From positions 1 through 33,786 of the forward strand of contig LRMT01000278.1 of NCBI GenBank assembly GCA_001725945.1: a stretch of DNA of 33,786 nucleotides, written 5' to 3'. The notes below the pieces were generated by a model. The model was not told the DNA's origin. It did no database searches and saw nothing but the letters and a program-made list of their open reading frames with translations. The DNA is from Cupriavidus sp. UYMMa02A (GTDB lineage Bacteria > Pseudomonadota > Gammaproteobacteria > Burkholderiales > Burkholderiaceae). Made by a program: the position numbers and the translations under genes. Below, in pieces: positions 9,048 through 17,532 of the stretch. The first letter of the stretch is position 1; every line of letters starts with the position of its first letter.

Positions 9048-9066
9048 ATGTGCATTCCTTGCACAT
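9048..9066. promoter_or_regulatory. Probable MhpR operator (perfect inverted repeat)
   Basis: ATGTGCA-N5-TGCACAT is a perfect 7-base dyad in the mhpR-mhpA gap, 22 bases from the mhpR start codon and about 230 bases ahead of mhpA. On the minus strand a TATAAA (9067-9072) adjoins it, so a protein bound here could also limit mhpR. It is the only strong dyad in the gap. The assignment to MhpR is an inference from position. Confidence 0.6.
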
Positions 9067-9295
9067 TTTATAGAAATGTTTGAGCGCGCGCCGCAGCTGC
9101 CTAGACTCCTCTCAAAATGCAAATTCAATGGAGACGCCCTCAATGTCCTGCCTGATCCATCGCCAGCGCCGCCGCTGCGGCACCTGACCCGCGGCCGCTG
9201 CGCCGGCCACCTGATTCCAATTCATTGCAGCACAGCCAGTACGCGCCCATCCGCGCGCGGGGTGCGCTCGTGCCTTGCTTGCCAGTAGGAGACCT

Positions 9296-11149
9296 ATGAA
9301 CACCACGGCCACGCAGACGGCGCAAGCCGACCGTCTCCCCAATGTCGACACCGACGTCGCCATCATCGGCGCGGGCCCCGTCGGGCTGATGATCGCCAAT
9401 ATTCTCGGCCTGCAGGGCGTGCGTGTCACAGTCATCGAGAAGCTGGACCAGCTCATCGACTATCCGCGCGCCATCGGCCTTGACGATGAAGCGCTGCGCG
9501 TGTTCCAGGCTGTCGGCCTGGCGGACACGCTGCTGCCGCACACCACGCCCGACCACTGGATGCGCTTCGTCACGAAGGACGGCCATTGCTTCGCGTCGAT
9601 CGAGCCGCGCACCGACGAGTTCGGCTGGTCGCGCCGCAATGCGTTCATCCAGCCGCTGGCCGACCGCGTGTTGTACGAAGGGCTGGCGCGGTTCGCGCAT
9701 GTGCAGGTCCTGTTCGGCCACGGCGTCGAAGCCTTCACGCAGGACAGCGCCGGCGTGAGCGTCGAGGTGACCACCGCTGGCGGCCAGCGCCGCACCATCC
9801 GGGCCGCCTATATGGTTGGCGCCGACGGCGGCAACAGCCTGGTGCGCCGCACGCTGGAAGTGCCGTTCGAGGGCCGCACCAAGCCAAACCAGTGGATCGT
9901 CGTCGACGTGCGCAACGACCCGGTGGGTTCGCCGCACATCTACCTGCACTGCGAACACGAACGGCCCTATGTGACCGCGGCGCTGCCGCACGGCATCCGC
10001 CGCTTCGAGTTCATGGTGATGCCGGGCGAGACCGAAGAGGAACTGTCGAAGCCGGAAAACATGGCCGCGCTGATCCGCAAGGTGGTGGCCGATCCGGACA
10101 AGGTCGACTACATCCGCAAGCGCGTGTACACGCACAACGCACGGCTCGCATCGACCTTCCGCGTCGACCGCGTCCTGCTGGCCGGCGACGCCGCGCACAT
10201 CATGCCGGTATGGCAAGGCCAGGGCTACAACAGCGGCATCCGCGATGCCAACAACCTCGGCTGGAAGCTCGCCATGGTCGCGAAGGGGCTGGCCGACGCG
10301 CGCCTGCTCGATACCTACACGGCCGAGCGCCGCGCGCATGCGCGTTCGATGATCCACCTGTCCGAGGTGGCGGGCGACATCTTCGCGCGACCACGCGCTT
10401 CGGCGCGCGCGTTCCGCGATGCCTTCGTGCGCGGCTTCGACGTGCTGCCTTCGATCAAGCGCTACTTCGTCGAGATGCGCTTCAAGCCGATGCCGCGCTA
10501 TGAGGAGCGTGGTACTGCTGCCGCCGCCACAACAGCGTGGCGGCTGGCTTGCGCGCGTGCTGGAGCGCTGCGGCAACACGGCGCCGGGCCGCCTGCTCGG
10601 CCTGATGAGCGAGAAGCGCGATTCCCTGCTCGGGCGCTGGTCTATGGCCGCGATCCGCTGGCCGGGTCGCCGGTCGGGCGCCTCTTCATCCAGCCGCGTG
10701 TGCGCACCGCCGACGGCGGCCTTGCGCTGCTCGACGACGCCATCGGCAACACCTTCGCCGTGATCGGCTGGGGCACCGACCCGACCTTCGGCCTGACGCC
10801 GCAGGCGCGCGCGCTCGCGGAGAAGGCGGGCATGCGCTTCGTGCTGGCCAAGCCCGATGTGCAGCTGCGCCATGCCGAAGACGTGTCCGAGGGCGTGATT
10901 GCGATCGGCGACGCAGGCGGCCGCCTGAAGGAGTGGTTCAGCCGCCTGCCGCAATCGGTGGTGCTGCTGCGTCCGGACCGCTTTGTCGCGGGCGTGTGTT
11001 CGCCGCAGCAGGTGTCGGAGGCCATCACCGAGCTGGCGGGAAAGCTCGGCATGACCACCGCCCCGGTGTACGCGGACGCCGGCAGCCCTTGCGTGCCGTC
11101 GCGCCCGGCGCGCGACCCCATCACCGTTACCGAAGCAGCAGGAGCATGA
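9296..11149 (+). CDS. mhpA: 3-(3-hydroxyphenyl)propionate hydroxylase, MhpA
   Basis: This is an FAD-dependent aromatic monooxygenase that uses NADH and O2 to ortho-hydroxylate 3-(3-hydroxyphenyl)propionate to the 2,3-dihydroxy compound. ATG 9296 follows AGGAGA; a TTG 21 bases upstream lacks such a site. The product as read is 617 residues, longer than E. coli MhpA (about 554). The FAD fingerprint is AIIGAGPVGLMIANILG, followed by the DG motif VGADGGNSLVRR and the GD motif LLAGDAAHIMPVWQGQGYNSGIRD. The frame stays open, but bases about 10509-10640 are read out of frame: conserved sequence (VVLLPPPQQRGGWLARVLE) lies in another frame there, then the main frame returns at LVYGRDPLAG. So one indel near 10507 and one lost C near 10637 cancel. 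mhpB starts two bases after the stop. Confidence 0.93.
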   Translation: MNTTATQTAQADRLPNVDTDVAIIGAGPVGLMIANILGLQGVRVTVIEKLDQLIDYPRAIGLDDEALRVFQAVGLADTLLPHTTPDHWMRFVTKDGHCFASIEPRTDEFGWSRRNAFIQPLADRVLYEGLARFAHVQVLFGHGVEAFTQDSAGVSVEVTTAGGQRRTIRAAYMVGADGGNSLVRRTLEVPFEGRTKPNQWIVVDVRNDPVGSPHIYLHCEHERPYVTAALPHGIRRFEFMVMPGETEEELSKPENMAALIRKVVADPDKVDYIRKRVYTHNARLASTFRVDRVLLAGDAAHIMPVWQGQGYNSGIRDANNLGWKLAMVAKGLADARLLDTYTAERRAHARSMIHLSEVAGDIFARPRASARAFRDAFVRGFDVLPSIKRYFVEMRFKPMPRYEERGTAAAATTAWRLACARAGALRQHGAGPPARPDEREARFPARALVYGRDPLAGSPVGRLFIQPRVRTADGGLALLDDAIGNTFAVIGWGTDPTFGLTPQARALAEKAGMRFVLAKPDVQLRHAEDVSEGVIAIGDAGGRLKEWFSRLPQSVVLLRPDRFVAGVCSPQQVSEAITELAGKLGMTTAPVYADAGSPCVPSRPARDPITVTEAAGA

Positions 11150-11151
11150 GA

Positions 11152-12111
11152 ATGCCGATTCACCTGGAATGCCTGTCGCACACGCCGTTGCACGGCTATG
11201 TCGACCCCGCACCCGAAGTCGTCGCCGAGGTCGAGCGCGTGCAGGCCGCGGCGCGCGAGCGTGTGCGCGCGTTCGACCCGGAGCTGGTCGTAGTGTTCGC
11301 GCCGGACCACTTCAACGGCTTCTTCTATGACGTAATGCCGCCGTTTTGCATCGGCGCTGCGGCCACCGCGATCGGCGATTTCAGGAGCCTGGCCGGCAAG
11401 CTGCCGGTGCCCGCGGACATCGCGCAGTCGCTCGCCGAAAGCGTGATGGCCGCCGAGATCGATGTCTCGCTGTCGTATCGGATGCAGGTCGACCATGGCT
11501 GCGCCGATGCGCTCGCGGTGCTGACCGGTGGGCTGGACCGCTACCCGGTCATCCCCGTCTTCATCAATTCCGTGGCGCCGCCGATGGCGACGCTGCGCCG
11601 CGCGCGGCTGCTCGGTGACGCGGTCGGCCGCTTCCTGTCGCGCACCGGCAAGCGCGTGCTGGTGGTCGGCTCGGGTGGCATCTCGCACGAGCCGCCGGTG
11701 CCGGAACTGGCCGGCGCGAGCGAGGAAGTCGCCGAACGCTTGATCGCCGGGCGCAATCCTTCGCCGGAGTCGCGCGCCGCGCGCCAGGCACGCACCGTAG
11801 CCGCCGCGAAGGCCTTCGTCGCCGGCGACAGCCATTTGCATCCGCTCAATCCCGAGTGGGACCGCGCCTTCCTGTCGCTGCTCGCTTCCGGCGAATTGAC
11901 CGCCGTCGACGGCATGACCAACGACGCCATCACGCGCGACGGCGGCAAGTCGGCGCACGAGATCCGCACGTGGGTCGCTGCGTTTGGCGCGCTGGCCGCT
12001 TGCGGCCCGTATCGCGCGTCACTCGACTTCTACCGCGCGATTCCCGAGTGGATCGCCGGTTTCGCCACGATGCATGCCGAACCGCGCGCCGCGCTGGCCG
12101 CTGCCGCCTGA
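11152..12111 (+). CDS. mhpB: 2,3-dihydroxyphenylpropionate 1,2-dioxygenase, MhpB
   Basis: This is a class III extradiol dioxygenase (LigB fold, Fe2+), which opens the catechol ring meta to the hydroxyls to give 2-hydroxy-6-oxonona-2,4-dienedioate. The product is 319 residues and intact (E. coli MhpB is 314). The sequence begins MPIHLECLSHTPLHGYVDP. His115 in VDHGCAD and His179 in GGISHEPPV fall at the same numbers as the two catalytic histidines described in the E. coli enzyme, and PDHFNGFFYDVMPPF (about residues 51-65) carries further conserved residues. It starts two bases after mhpA, so the two are probably translationally coupled, and mhpD follows after 19 bases. Confidence 0.96.
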   Translation: MPIHLECLSHTPLHGYVDPAPEVVAEVERVQAAARERVRAFDPELVVVFAPDHFNGFFYDVMPPFCIGAAATAIGDFRSLAGKLPVPADIAQSLAESVMAAEIDVSLSYRMQVDHGCADALAVLTGGLDRYPVIPVFINSVAPPMATLRRARLLGDAVGRFLSRTGKRVLVVGSGGISHEPPVPELAGASEEVAERLIAGRNPSPESRAARQARTVAAAKAFVAGDSHLHPLNPEWDRAFLSLLASGELTAVDGMTNDAITRDGGKSAHEIRTWVAAFGALAACGPYRASLDFYRAIPEWIAGFATMHAEPRAALAAAA

Positions 12112-12130
12112 ACCGATCAAGGAGAATCCG

Positions 12131-12919
12131 ATGACCGACCCCAACATCGTCAACGCCATCGCGGCACGTCTGCGGGATGCCGAGGCCACGCGCCAGACCG
12201 TCGCACCGGTGCGCGGCGAGATCGCGATCGATGACATCGCCACCGCGTATGCCGTGCAGCAGGCCAACGTCGACGCACGCATCGCGCAGGGCGAACGCAT
12301 CGTCGGCCGCAAGATCGGCCTGACTTCGCTGGCCGTGCAGAAGCAGCTCGGCGTCGACCAGCCCGATTTCGGCGCGCTGTTCGCGAGCATGGCTTACGGC
12401 GACAGCCAGCCGATGCCGCTGTCACGCCTGATCCAACCCAAGGTCGAGGCCGAGATCGCGCTGGTGCTCGAGCACGACCTGACGCACGAGCGCCACACGT
12501 TTGCCGACATTGTGCGCGCCAGTGCGTACGCGCTGGCGGCCATCGAGGTGGTCGACAGCCGCATCCGGAACTGGGATATCCGCTTCGTCGACACCGTGGC
12601 CGACAACGCGTCGAGCGCGCTGTTCGTGCTCGGCAGCCGCCCGGTGCCGCTGACCGCGGTCGACCTTACCGCATGCGCGATGACGCTCTCGCGTGACGGC
12701 GAAGTGCTGTCGCGCGGCAACGGCGCCGCTTGCCTGGGCAACCCGCTCAATGCGGCGGTCTGGCTCGCGGACCGCATGGTGCAGCTCGGCACGCCGCTGC
12801 GCGCCGGCGACATAGTGCTGACCGGCGCGCTTGGCCCGATGGTCGCGGTCACCGAACCCGGCACCTACACCACCGAGATTGAAGGACTCGGCAGCGTCCG
12901 CGCGACGTTTGCCGCATAA
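12131..12919 (+). CDS. mhpD: 2-keto-4-pentenoate hydratase, MhpD
   Basis: This enzyme adds water to 2-hydroxypenta-2,4-dienoate to give 4-hydroxy-2-oxovalerate, the substrate of MhpE. It is a member of the fumarylacetoacetate hydrolase-like hydratase family, 262 residues and intact (E. coli MhpD is 269). An AAGGAG site lies just before the ATG. Characteristic segments are GRKIGLTSLAVQKQLGVDQPDFG, QPKVEAEIALVLEHDL, IEVVDSRI with metal-binding acidic residues, and GNPLNAAVWLADRM near the end. It is embedded in the operon between mhpB and mhpF. In E. coli the gene order is mhpABCDFE; here mhpC has moved to the end. Confidence 0.95.
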   Translation: MTDPNIVNAIAARLRDAEATRQTVAPVRGEIAIDDIATAYAVQQANVDARIAQGERIVGRKIGLTSLAVQKQLGVDQPDFGALFASMAYGDSQPMPLSRLIQPKVEAEIALVLEHDLTHERHTFADIVRASAYALAAIEVVDSRIRNWDIRFVDTVADNASSALFVLGSRPVPLTAVDLTACAMTLSRDGEVLSRGNGAACLGNPLNAAVWLADRMVQLGTPLRAGDIVLTGALGPMVAVTEPGTYTTEIEGLGSVRATFAA

Positions 12920-12931
12920 CCAGGAACACAC

Positions 12932-13899
12932 ATGGCTTCCGAAAAACTCAAGGCAGCAATCATCGGCTCCGGCAATATCGGCACGGACCTGATGATCAAG
13001 ATCCTGCGCAACAGCCAGCATCTGGAGATGGCGGCGATGGTCGGCATCGACCCGGCCTCCGACGGCCTCGCACGGGCGGCGCGGCTTGGTATCGCGACTA
13101 CGCATGAAGGCGCCGAAGGGCTCACGCGCCTGCCGGTGTTCGACGATATCGACTTCGTCTTCGACGCCACGTCCGCCGGCGCGCACATCAAGAACGACGC
13201 GCTGCTGCGCAAGCTCAAGCCGGGCCTGCGCATGATCGACCTCACGCCCGCCGCGATCGGCCCGTACTGCGTGCCGGTGGTCAATCTCGACGCGCATCTG
13301 GACGCGCCGAACGTCAACATGGTCACATGCGGCGGCCAGGCCACCATCCCCATCGTCGCCGCCGTGTCGCGCGTGGCGAAGGTCCACTACGCAGAGATCG
13401 TGGCGTCGATCAGCAGCAAGTCGGCAGGCCCCGGCACCCGCGCCAACATCGACGAGTTCACCGAGACCACGTCGAAGGCGATCGAGGTTGTCGGCGGCGC
13501 GGCGAAGGGCAAGGCCATCATCGTGCTCAACCCGGCCGAGCCGCCGGTGATGATGCGCGACACCGTCTACACGCTGTCCGAGCTGGCCGATCGCGACAAG
13601 GTCGAAGCATCGATCGAGGAAATCGTGCGCGCGGTGCACGCCTACGTGCCCGGCTACCGGCTCAAGCAGACCGTGCAGTTCGACGAGATCCCGGCCAGCG
13701 CACCGCTCAATGTCCCGGGCCTGGGCCGCTTCAGCGGTCTGAAGACTTCGGTGTTCATCGAAGTGGAGGGTGCCGCCCATTACCTGCCTGCGTACGCGGC
13801 AACCTCGACATCATGACTTCCGCCGCGCTGGCCACGGCCGAGCGCATGGCGCAAGCGATGCTGAGCGCCAACGCCACCACTGAAGGAGCCTGCGCATGA
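12932..13899 (+). CDS. mhpF: Acetaldehyde dehydrogenase (acylating), MhpF (one frameshift as read)
   Basis: This enzyme converts the acetaldehyde released by MhpE to acetyl-CoA with NAD+ and CoA, working as a complex with MhpE. The nucleotide-binding loop IIGSGNIGTDLMIKI is at residues 10-24 and the catalytic cysteine is C133 in VTCGGQATIP. As read, the frame ends early at 13816 because one C is lost near 13797 (TACGCCGGC to TACGCGGC). Restoring it gives AYAGNLDIMTSAALATAE and a natural stop at 13899, for 322 residues, close to E. coli (316). That stop overlaps the mhpE start in ATGA, the coupling expected for a channelling partner, which supports the longer reading. Confidence 0.94.
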
Positions 13900-14917
13900 G
13901 CACCACGGCCAAGAAACTCTATATCTCCGACGTGACGCTGCGCGACGGCAGCCACGCGGTCCGCCATCAATACTCGATCCAGAACGTACAGGACATCGCC
14001 CGCGCGCTCGACCGTGCAAAGGTCGACAGCATCGAAGTCGCGCATGGCGACGGCCTGCAGGGCTCCAGCTTCAACTACGGCTTTGGCGCGCACAGCGATC
14101 TCGAATGGATCGCCGCCGTGGCCGACGTGGTCGAGCACGCGAGGATCGCCACGCTGCTGTTGCCTGGCATCGGCACCACGCATGACTTGAAGGCTGCCTA
14201 CGAGGCCGGCGCACGGGTCGTGCGCGTGGCCACGCACTGCACCGAGGCCGATATCTCGAAGCAGCACATCGAGTACGCACGCGAACTCGGCATGGATACG
14301 GTCGGCTTCCTGATGATGAGCCACATGACCACGCCGGAGAACCTGGCGGTCGAGGCGAAGAAGATGGAGAGCTACGGCGCGACCTGCATCTATGTGGTCG
14401 ATTCCGGCGGCGCGCTGACGATGAACGACGTGCGCGACCGCTTCCGTGCACTCAAGGGCGTGCTGAACGCCGACACGCAGACGGGCATGCACGCGCATCA
14501 CAACCTGTCGCTTGGCGTAGCAACTCCATCGTCGCGGTCGAAGAAGGCTGCGACCGCATCGACGCCTCGCTGGCCGGCATGGGCGCGGGCGCGGGCAATG
14601 CGCCGCTGGAGGTGTTCATCGCCGCCGCGGAACGCATGGGCTGGAATCACGGCACAGATCTGTACACGCTGATGGACGCGGCTGATGACATCGTGCGTCC
14701 GCTGCAGGACCGTCCGGTGCGTGTCGACCGCGAGACGCTCGCGCTTGGTTATGCCGGCGTGTATTCGAGCTTCCTGCGACATTCGGAAGTGGCGGCGCAG
14801 AAGTATGGGCTGAAGACGGTGGACATCCTCGTGGAGCTTGGCAAGCGCCGGATGGTGGGCGGGCAGGAGGACATGATTGTTGATGTGGCGCTCGATTTGA
14901 AGAAGCGCGCGGCCTGA
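13896..14917 (+). CDS. mhpE: 4-hydroxy-2-oxovalerate aldolase, MhpE (one frameshift as read)
   Basis: This is a divalent-metal class II aldolase (HMGL-like TIM barrel) that splits 4-hydroxy-2-oxovalerate to pyruvate and acetaldehyde and passes the aldehyde to MhpF. The reconstructed product is about 340 residues (E. coli 337). The start has VTLRDGSHAVRHQ, with the conserved Arg16, Asp17 and His20, and MHAHHNLSLGVAN holds the metal-binding histidines. One C is missing near 14514 (GTAGCCAAC to GTAGCAAC); after it the conserved SIVAVEEGCDRIDASLAGMG continues in the next frame. It overlaps the end of mhpF by four bases. A REP-like hairpin follows before mhpT. Confidence 0.94.
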
Positions 14918-14950
14918 GGTCGAGTCATTCGATGGTCCTGAGCGGTTTCT

Positions 14951-14976
14951 CCCCTCTCCCGCGAGCGGGAGAGGGG
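14951..14976. repeat. REP-like palindrome, copy 4
   Basis: This is a perfect copy with 12-base arms around GA in the 181-base gap between mhpE and mhpT. It could separate the enzyme part from the transporter part of the cluster by stabilising the upstream mRNA end. The rest of the gap shows no obvious promoter. Confidence 0.85.
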
Positions 14977-15098
14977 AGCAGGCCGCGGTCGTTTGACCAA
15001 GTTGCAAGAGCGAACGGCGAATGGAAGTACCGCGCCGGCGTCCCAACAGTAATCACACCCGCCATCAAGAGCGGCGCACAGATAAAGCGGAGACAAGA

Positions 15099-16369
15099 AT
15101 GAGTACGTTTCAACCTGCCAGCGCCACCGCGCGCAGCACAAAAGGCAGCATCACCACCATCGGCCTCTGCCTGGCCATCGCCCTGCTGGAAGGCCTCGAC
15201 CTGCAGTCGGCCGGCGTTGCCGCGCCGCGCATCGCGAAGGAGTTCTCCCTGTCGGTCGCGCAGATGGGCTGGGCTTTCAGCGCCGGCGCATCGGCCTGCT
15301 GCCAGGCGCGGCGTTGGGCGGGCGCCTGGCCGACCGACTGGGCCGCAAGCGCGTGCTGATGCTGTCCGTCGCGCTGTTCGGCGCGTTCTCGCTGGCGACG
15401 ACGCTGGTGTGGAGTTTCGAAAGTCTGCTGGTGGCGCGCCTGTTGACGGGCCTGGGCCTGGGCGCCGCCATGCCCAACCTGATCGCGCTGTGCTCGGAAG
15501 CGGCCTCTCCCGCGCAGCGCAGTACGGCCGTGGGCGCGATGTACTGCGGCATGCCGTTCGGCGCCGCACTGGCAGCAGCGATCGGCATCGTCAGTCCCGG
15601 TGACGAGGGCTGGCGGCACATCTTCTACGTGGGCGGCTTCGGGCCGCTGCTGATGGTGCCGCTGCTCGCGCTGTGGCTGTCCGAGTCCGCGCAGTTCGTT
15701 GCAGCGAAGTCGCAATTGGTGAAGGGGACGGTAGCCACGCCCGGTTTTGTCGAGGCGCTGTGCAGCAACGGCCGTACACGCACCACGCTGGCGCTGTGGA
15801 TCAGCTATCTTGGCACGCTGATCGTGCTGTATTTCCTGATGAACTGGCTGCCGTCGATGGTGTTGTCCAACGGCCTGACGCGCACTCAGGCGGGCGTCGC
15901 CATGATGATGTTCAACATCGGCGGCGGCATCGGCGCGGTCGGCATCGCCAACGTGATGGATCGCTTCAGCCGGCGCCTCACGGTGGTGGGGATGTACGTC
16001 GGTATCGCGGCCGCGCTGGCCGGGCTTGCGAGCGCGGGCGGCAGCGTGTCGATGGCATGGGGCGCGTTCTTCTGCGGCCTGTTCCTGGTGGGCGGACAGT
16101 CGGTGCTGTACGCGCTGGCCGGCCAGGCTTATCCGACGGAAGTGCGTGGCACCGGCGTGGGTGCAGCCGTAGCGATCGGCCGCTTGGGCTCGATCCTCGG
16201 GCCGCTCGTCGCCGGGCAACTGTTCGCGCTGGGCCAGAGCGCATCGATGCTCGTGGCCGCCAGCATTCCGCTGATCGTCGTCGCAGCAGTCGCAGCACTG
16301 GCGGTGGTCGGTTCTTTCACGCCGCCGCTCGTGTCCCGTGCGGCAGTGCCGGGCGGACGCGGCACCTGA
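15099..16369 (+). CDS. mhpT: 3-(3-hydroxyphenyl)propionate MFS transporter, MhpT (one frameshift as read)
   Basis: This is an inner-membrane major facilitator of the aromatic acid:H+ symporter group. ATG 15099 is chosen because the conserved start follows it (GSITTIGLCLAIALLEGLDLQSAGVAAPRIAKEF), with the AAHS-typical D/E residues in the first helix. Other landmarks are GRLADRLGRKRVLM (the loop 2-3 motif), GLGLGAAMPNLIAL, and YPTEVRGTGVGAAVAIGRLGSILGP in the second half. It has about 423 residues and about 12 hydrophobic segments (E. coli MhpT is 403). One C is missing near 15288 (GGCGCCATC to GGCGCATC); AGAIGLLPGAALGG reads through once restored. It is the likely importer for the mhp substrate. 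Confidence 0.92.
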
Positions 16370-16430
16370 GCGGGGTTCCGTCAGCACACATTCCATTCAG
16401 TACAGATTCAGTCGAGCAAGGAAGATCATC

Positions 16431-17308
16431 ATGCAAGCAGGGAAAGCCATCACCGAATCCATCACCGAAGCCAACACGAGCCGGTTCGTCACCGTCAAGG
16501 ACGGCGACACCGAATTCCGCATCCACTGCAACGACACCGGCTCCGGTGCCGAAACCGTCGTCATGCTGCACGGCTCGGGTCCGGGCGCAACCGGCTGGGC
16601 CAACTTCAACCGCAACGTCGAGCCGCTGGTCGCTGCGGGCTACCGCGTACTGCTGGTCGATTGCCCGGGCTGGGGCAAGAGCGACCCCGTCGTCAACACG
16701 GGCTCGCGCTCGGAACTCAATGGCCGGGTGCTCAAGGGTGTGCTGGACGCACTCGACATCGAACGTGTGCATATCCTTGGCAACTCGATGGGTGGCCACA
16801 GCGCGGTGGCCTTTGCGCTCGCCAATCCGCAGCGTGTCGGCAAGCTCGTGCTGATGGGCGGCGGCACGGGCGGCCCGAGCCAGTTCGTGCCGATGCGACC
16901 GAAGGCATCAAGCTGCTCAACGGGCTGTACCGCGAGCCGTCGATCGAGAACCTGAAGCGCATGATGAACGTATTCGTCTATGACGCCAGCTCGCTGACCG
17001 ATGACCTGATGCAGGCGCGGCTCGACAACATGCTCGCGCGGCGGGATCACCTCGAGAATTTCGTCAAGAGCCTGGCGGCCAATCCCAAGCAGTTCACCGA
17101 CTACGGTGCACGCCTGGGCGAGATCACCGCGCCCACGCTGGTGATCTGGGGGCGTGATGATCGCTTCGTGCCGATAGATGTCGGGCTGCGTCTGATCGCC
17201 GGAATCCAGAATGCGCAGATGCATATCTTCAACCGCTGCGGGCATTGGGCGCAGTGGGAGCATGCGGATGCGTTCAATCGGATGGTGGTGGACTTTTTAG
17301 GGAATTGA
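16431..17308 (+). CDS. mhpC: 2-hydroxy-6-oxonona-2,4-dienedioate hydrolase, MhpC (one frameshift as read)
   Basis: This is an alpha/beta hydrolase that cleaves the MhpB ring-fission product at a C-C bond, giving succinate and 2-hydroxypenta-2,4-dienoate. ATG 16431 follows AAGGAAG. It has oxyanion-loop sequence LHGSGPGATGWANF (about residues 46-59), the nucleophile Ser119 in GNSMGGHS, the aspartate in WGRDDRFVP, and the histidine in NRCGHWAQWEHADAFN. The sequence closely matches E. coli MhpC along its length (292 versus 288 residues). One C is missing near 16896 (ATGCCGACC to ATGCGACC), splitting FVPM from PTEGIKLLNGLY. It is last in the operon, unlike E. coli, where mhpC follows mhpB. Confidence 0.95.
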
Positions 17309-17370
17309 AGGGGGTGTTGCCGGGAGGCCGCCAGGCACAGGCAAGTTCCCACTACCAACCCAAAACAAAC

Positions 17371-17388
17371 GCCCCGCCAGGGCGGGGC
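17371..17388 (-). terminator. Intrinsic terminator behind dctD, possibly bidirectional
   Basis: GCCCCGCC-AG-GGCGGGGC forms a strong GC stem. On the minus strand it is followed by GTTTGTTTTG, a U-rich tail, so it should end transcripts from dctABD. On the plus strand it follows mhpC by about 60 bases but has no T run after it; an A-rich tract precedes it. Confidence 0.72.
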
Positions 17389-17393
17389 ATCAA

Positions 17394-17488
17394 CTACCAC
17401 GAAGACTGATAAAAGAAGCAAGCAGCCAGGGCACCTGCCAATGCCGCAACCGCACATGAAATATAGTCGCCGATTGTGACGTTGACAT
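17394..17488 (-). CDS. Possible 31-residue single-helix membrane protein (needs one restored base)
   Basis: This lies between the dctD stop and the terminator. As written, ATG 17488 opens a 32-codon frame of no clear character, ending at 17390. If one C is restored just after the start (ATGTCCAAC for ATGTCAAC, the same kind of loss seen throughout this window), the product becomes MSNVTIGDYISCAVAALAG followed by ALAACFFYQSSW and TAG at 17394. This is a short polar start, one alanine-rich membrane helix of about 18 residues and a short tail. The stop abuts the terminator hairpin, as expected for a last gene. No ribosome site is convincing, although CAGGG lies about 20 bases ahead. Reality and function are uncertain. 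Confidence 0.3.
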
Positions 17489-17532
17489 GGCAGCGTAGTG
17501 AAAACCCTGAGGCAGGTTATGCAGCGGGTTTC

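Noticed and set aside
9140..11212. A 690-codon open frame on the minus strand opposite mhpA
   Set aside because: It is antisense to a clearly conserved gene, rich in Arg, His and Ala with no domain, as expected for mirror frames in GC-rich DNA.
8244..17308. The mhp cluster as a decaying pseudogene block
   Set aside because: Each break is one base in a short GC run, the sequence on both sides is fully conserved, and unrelated housekeeping genes here show the same breaks.
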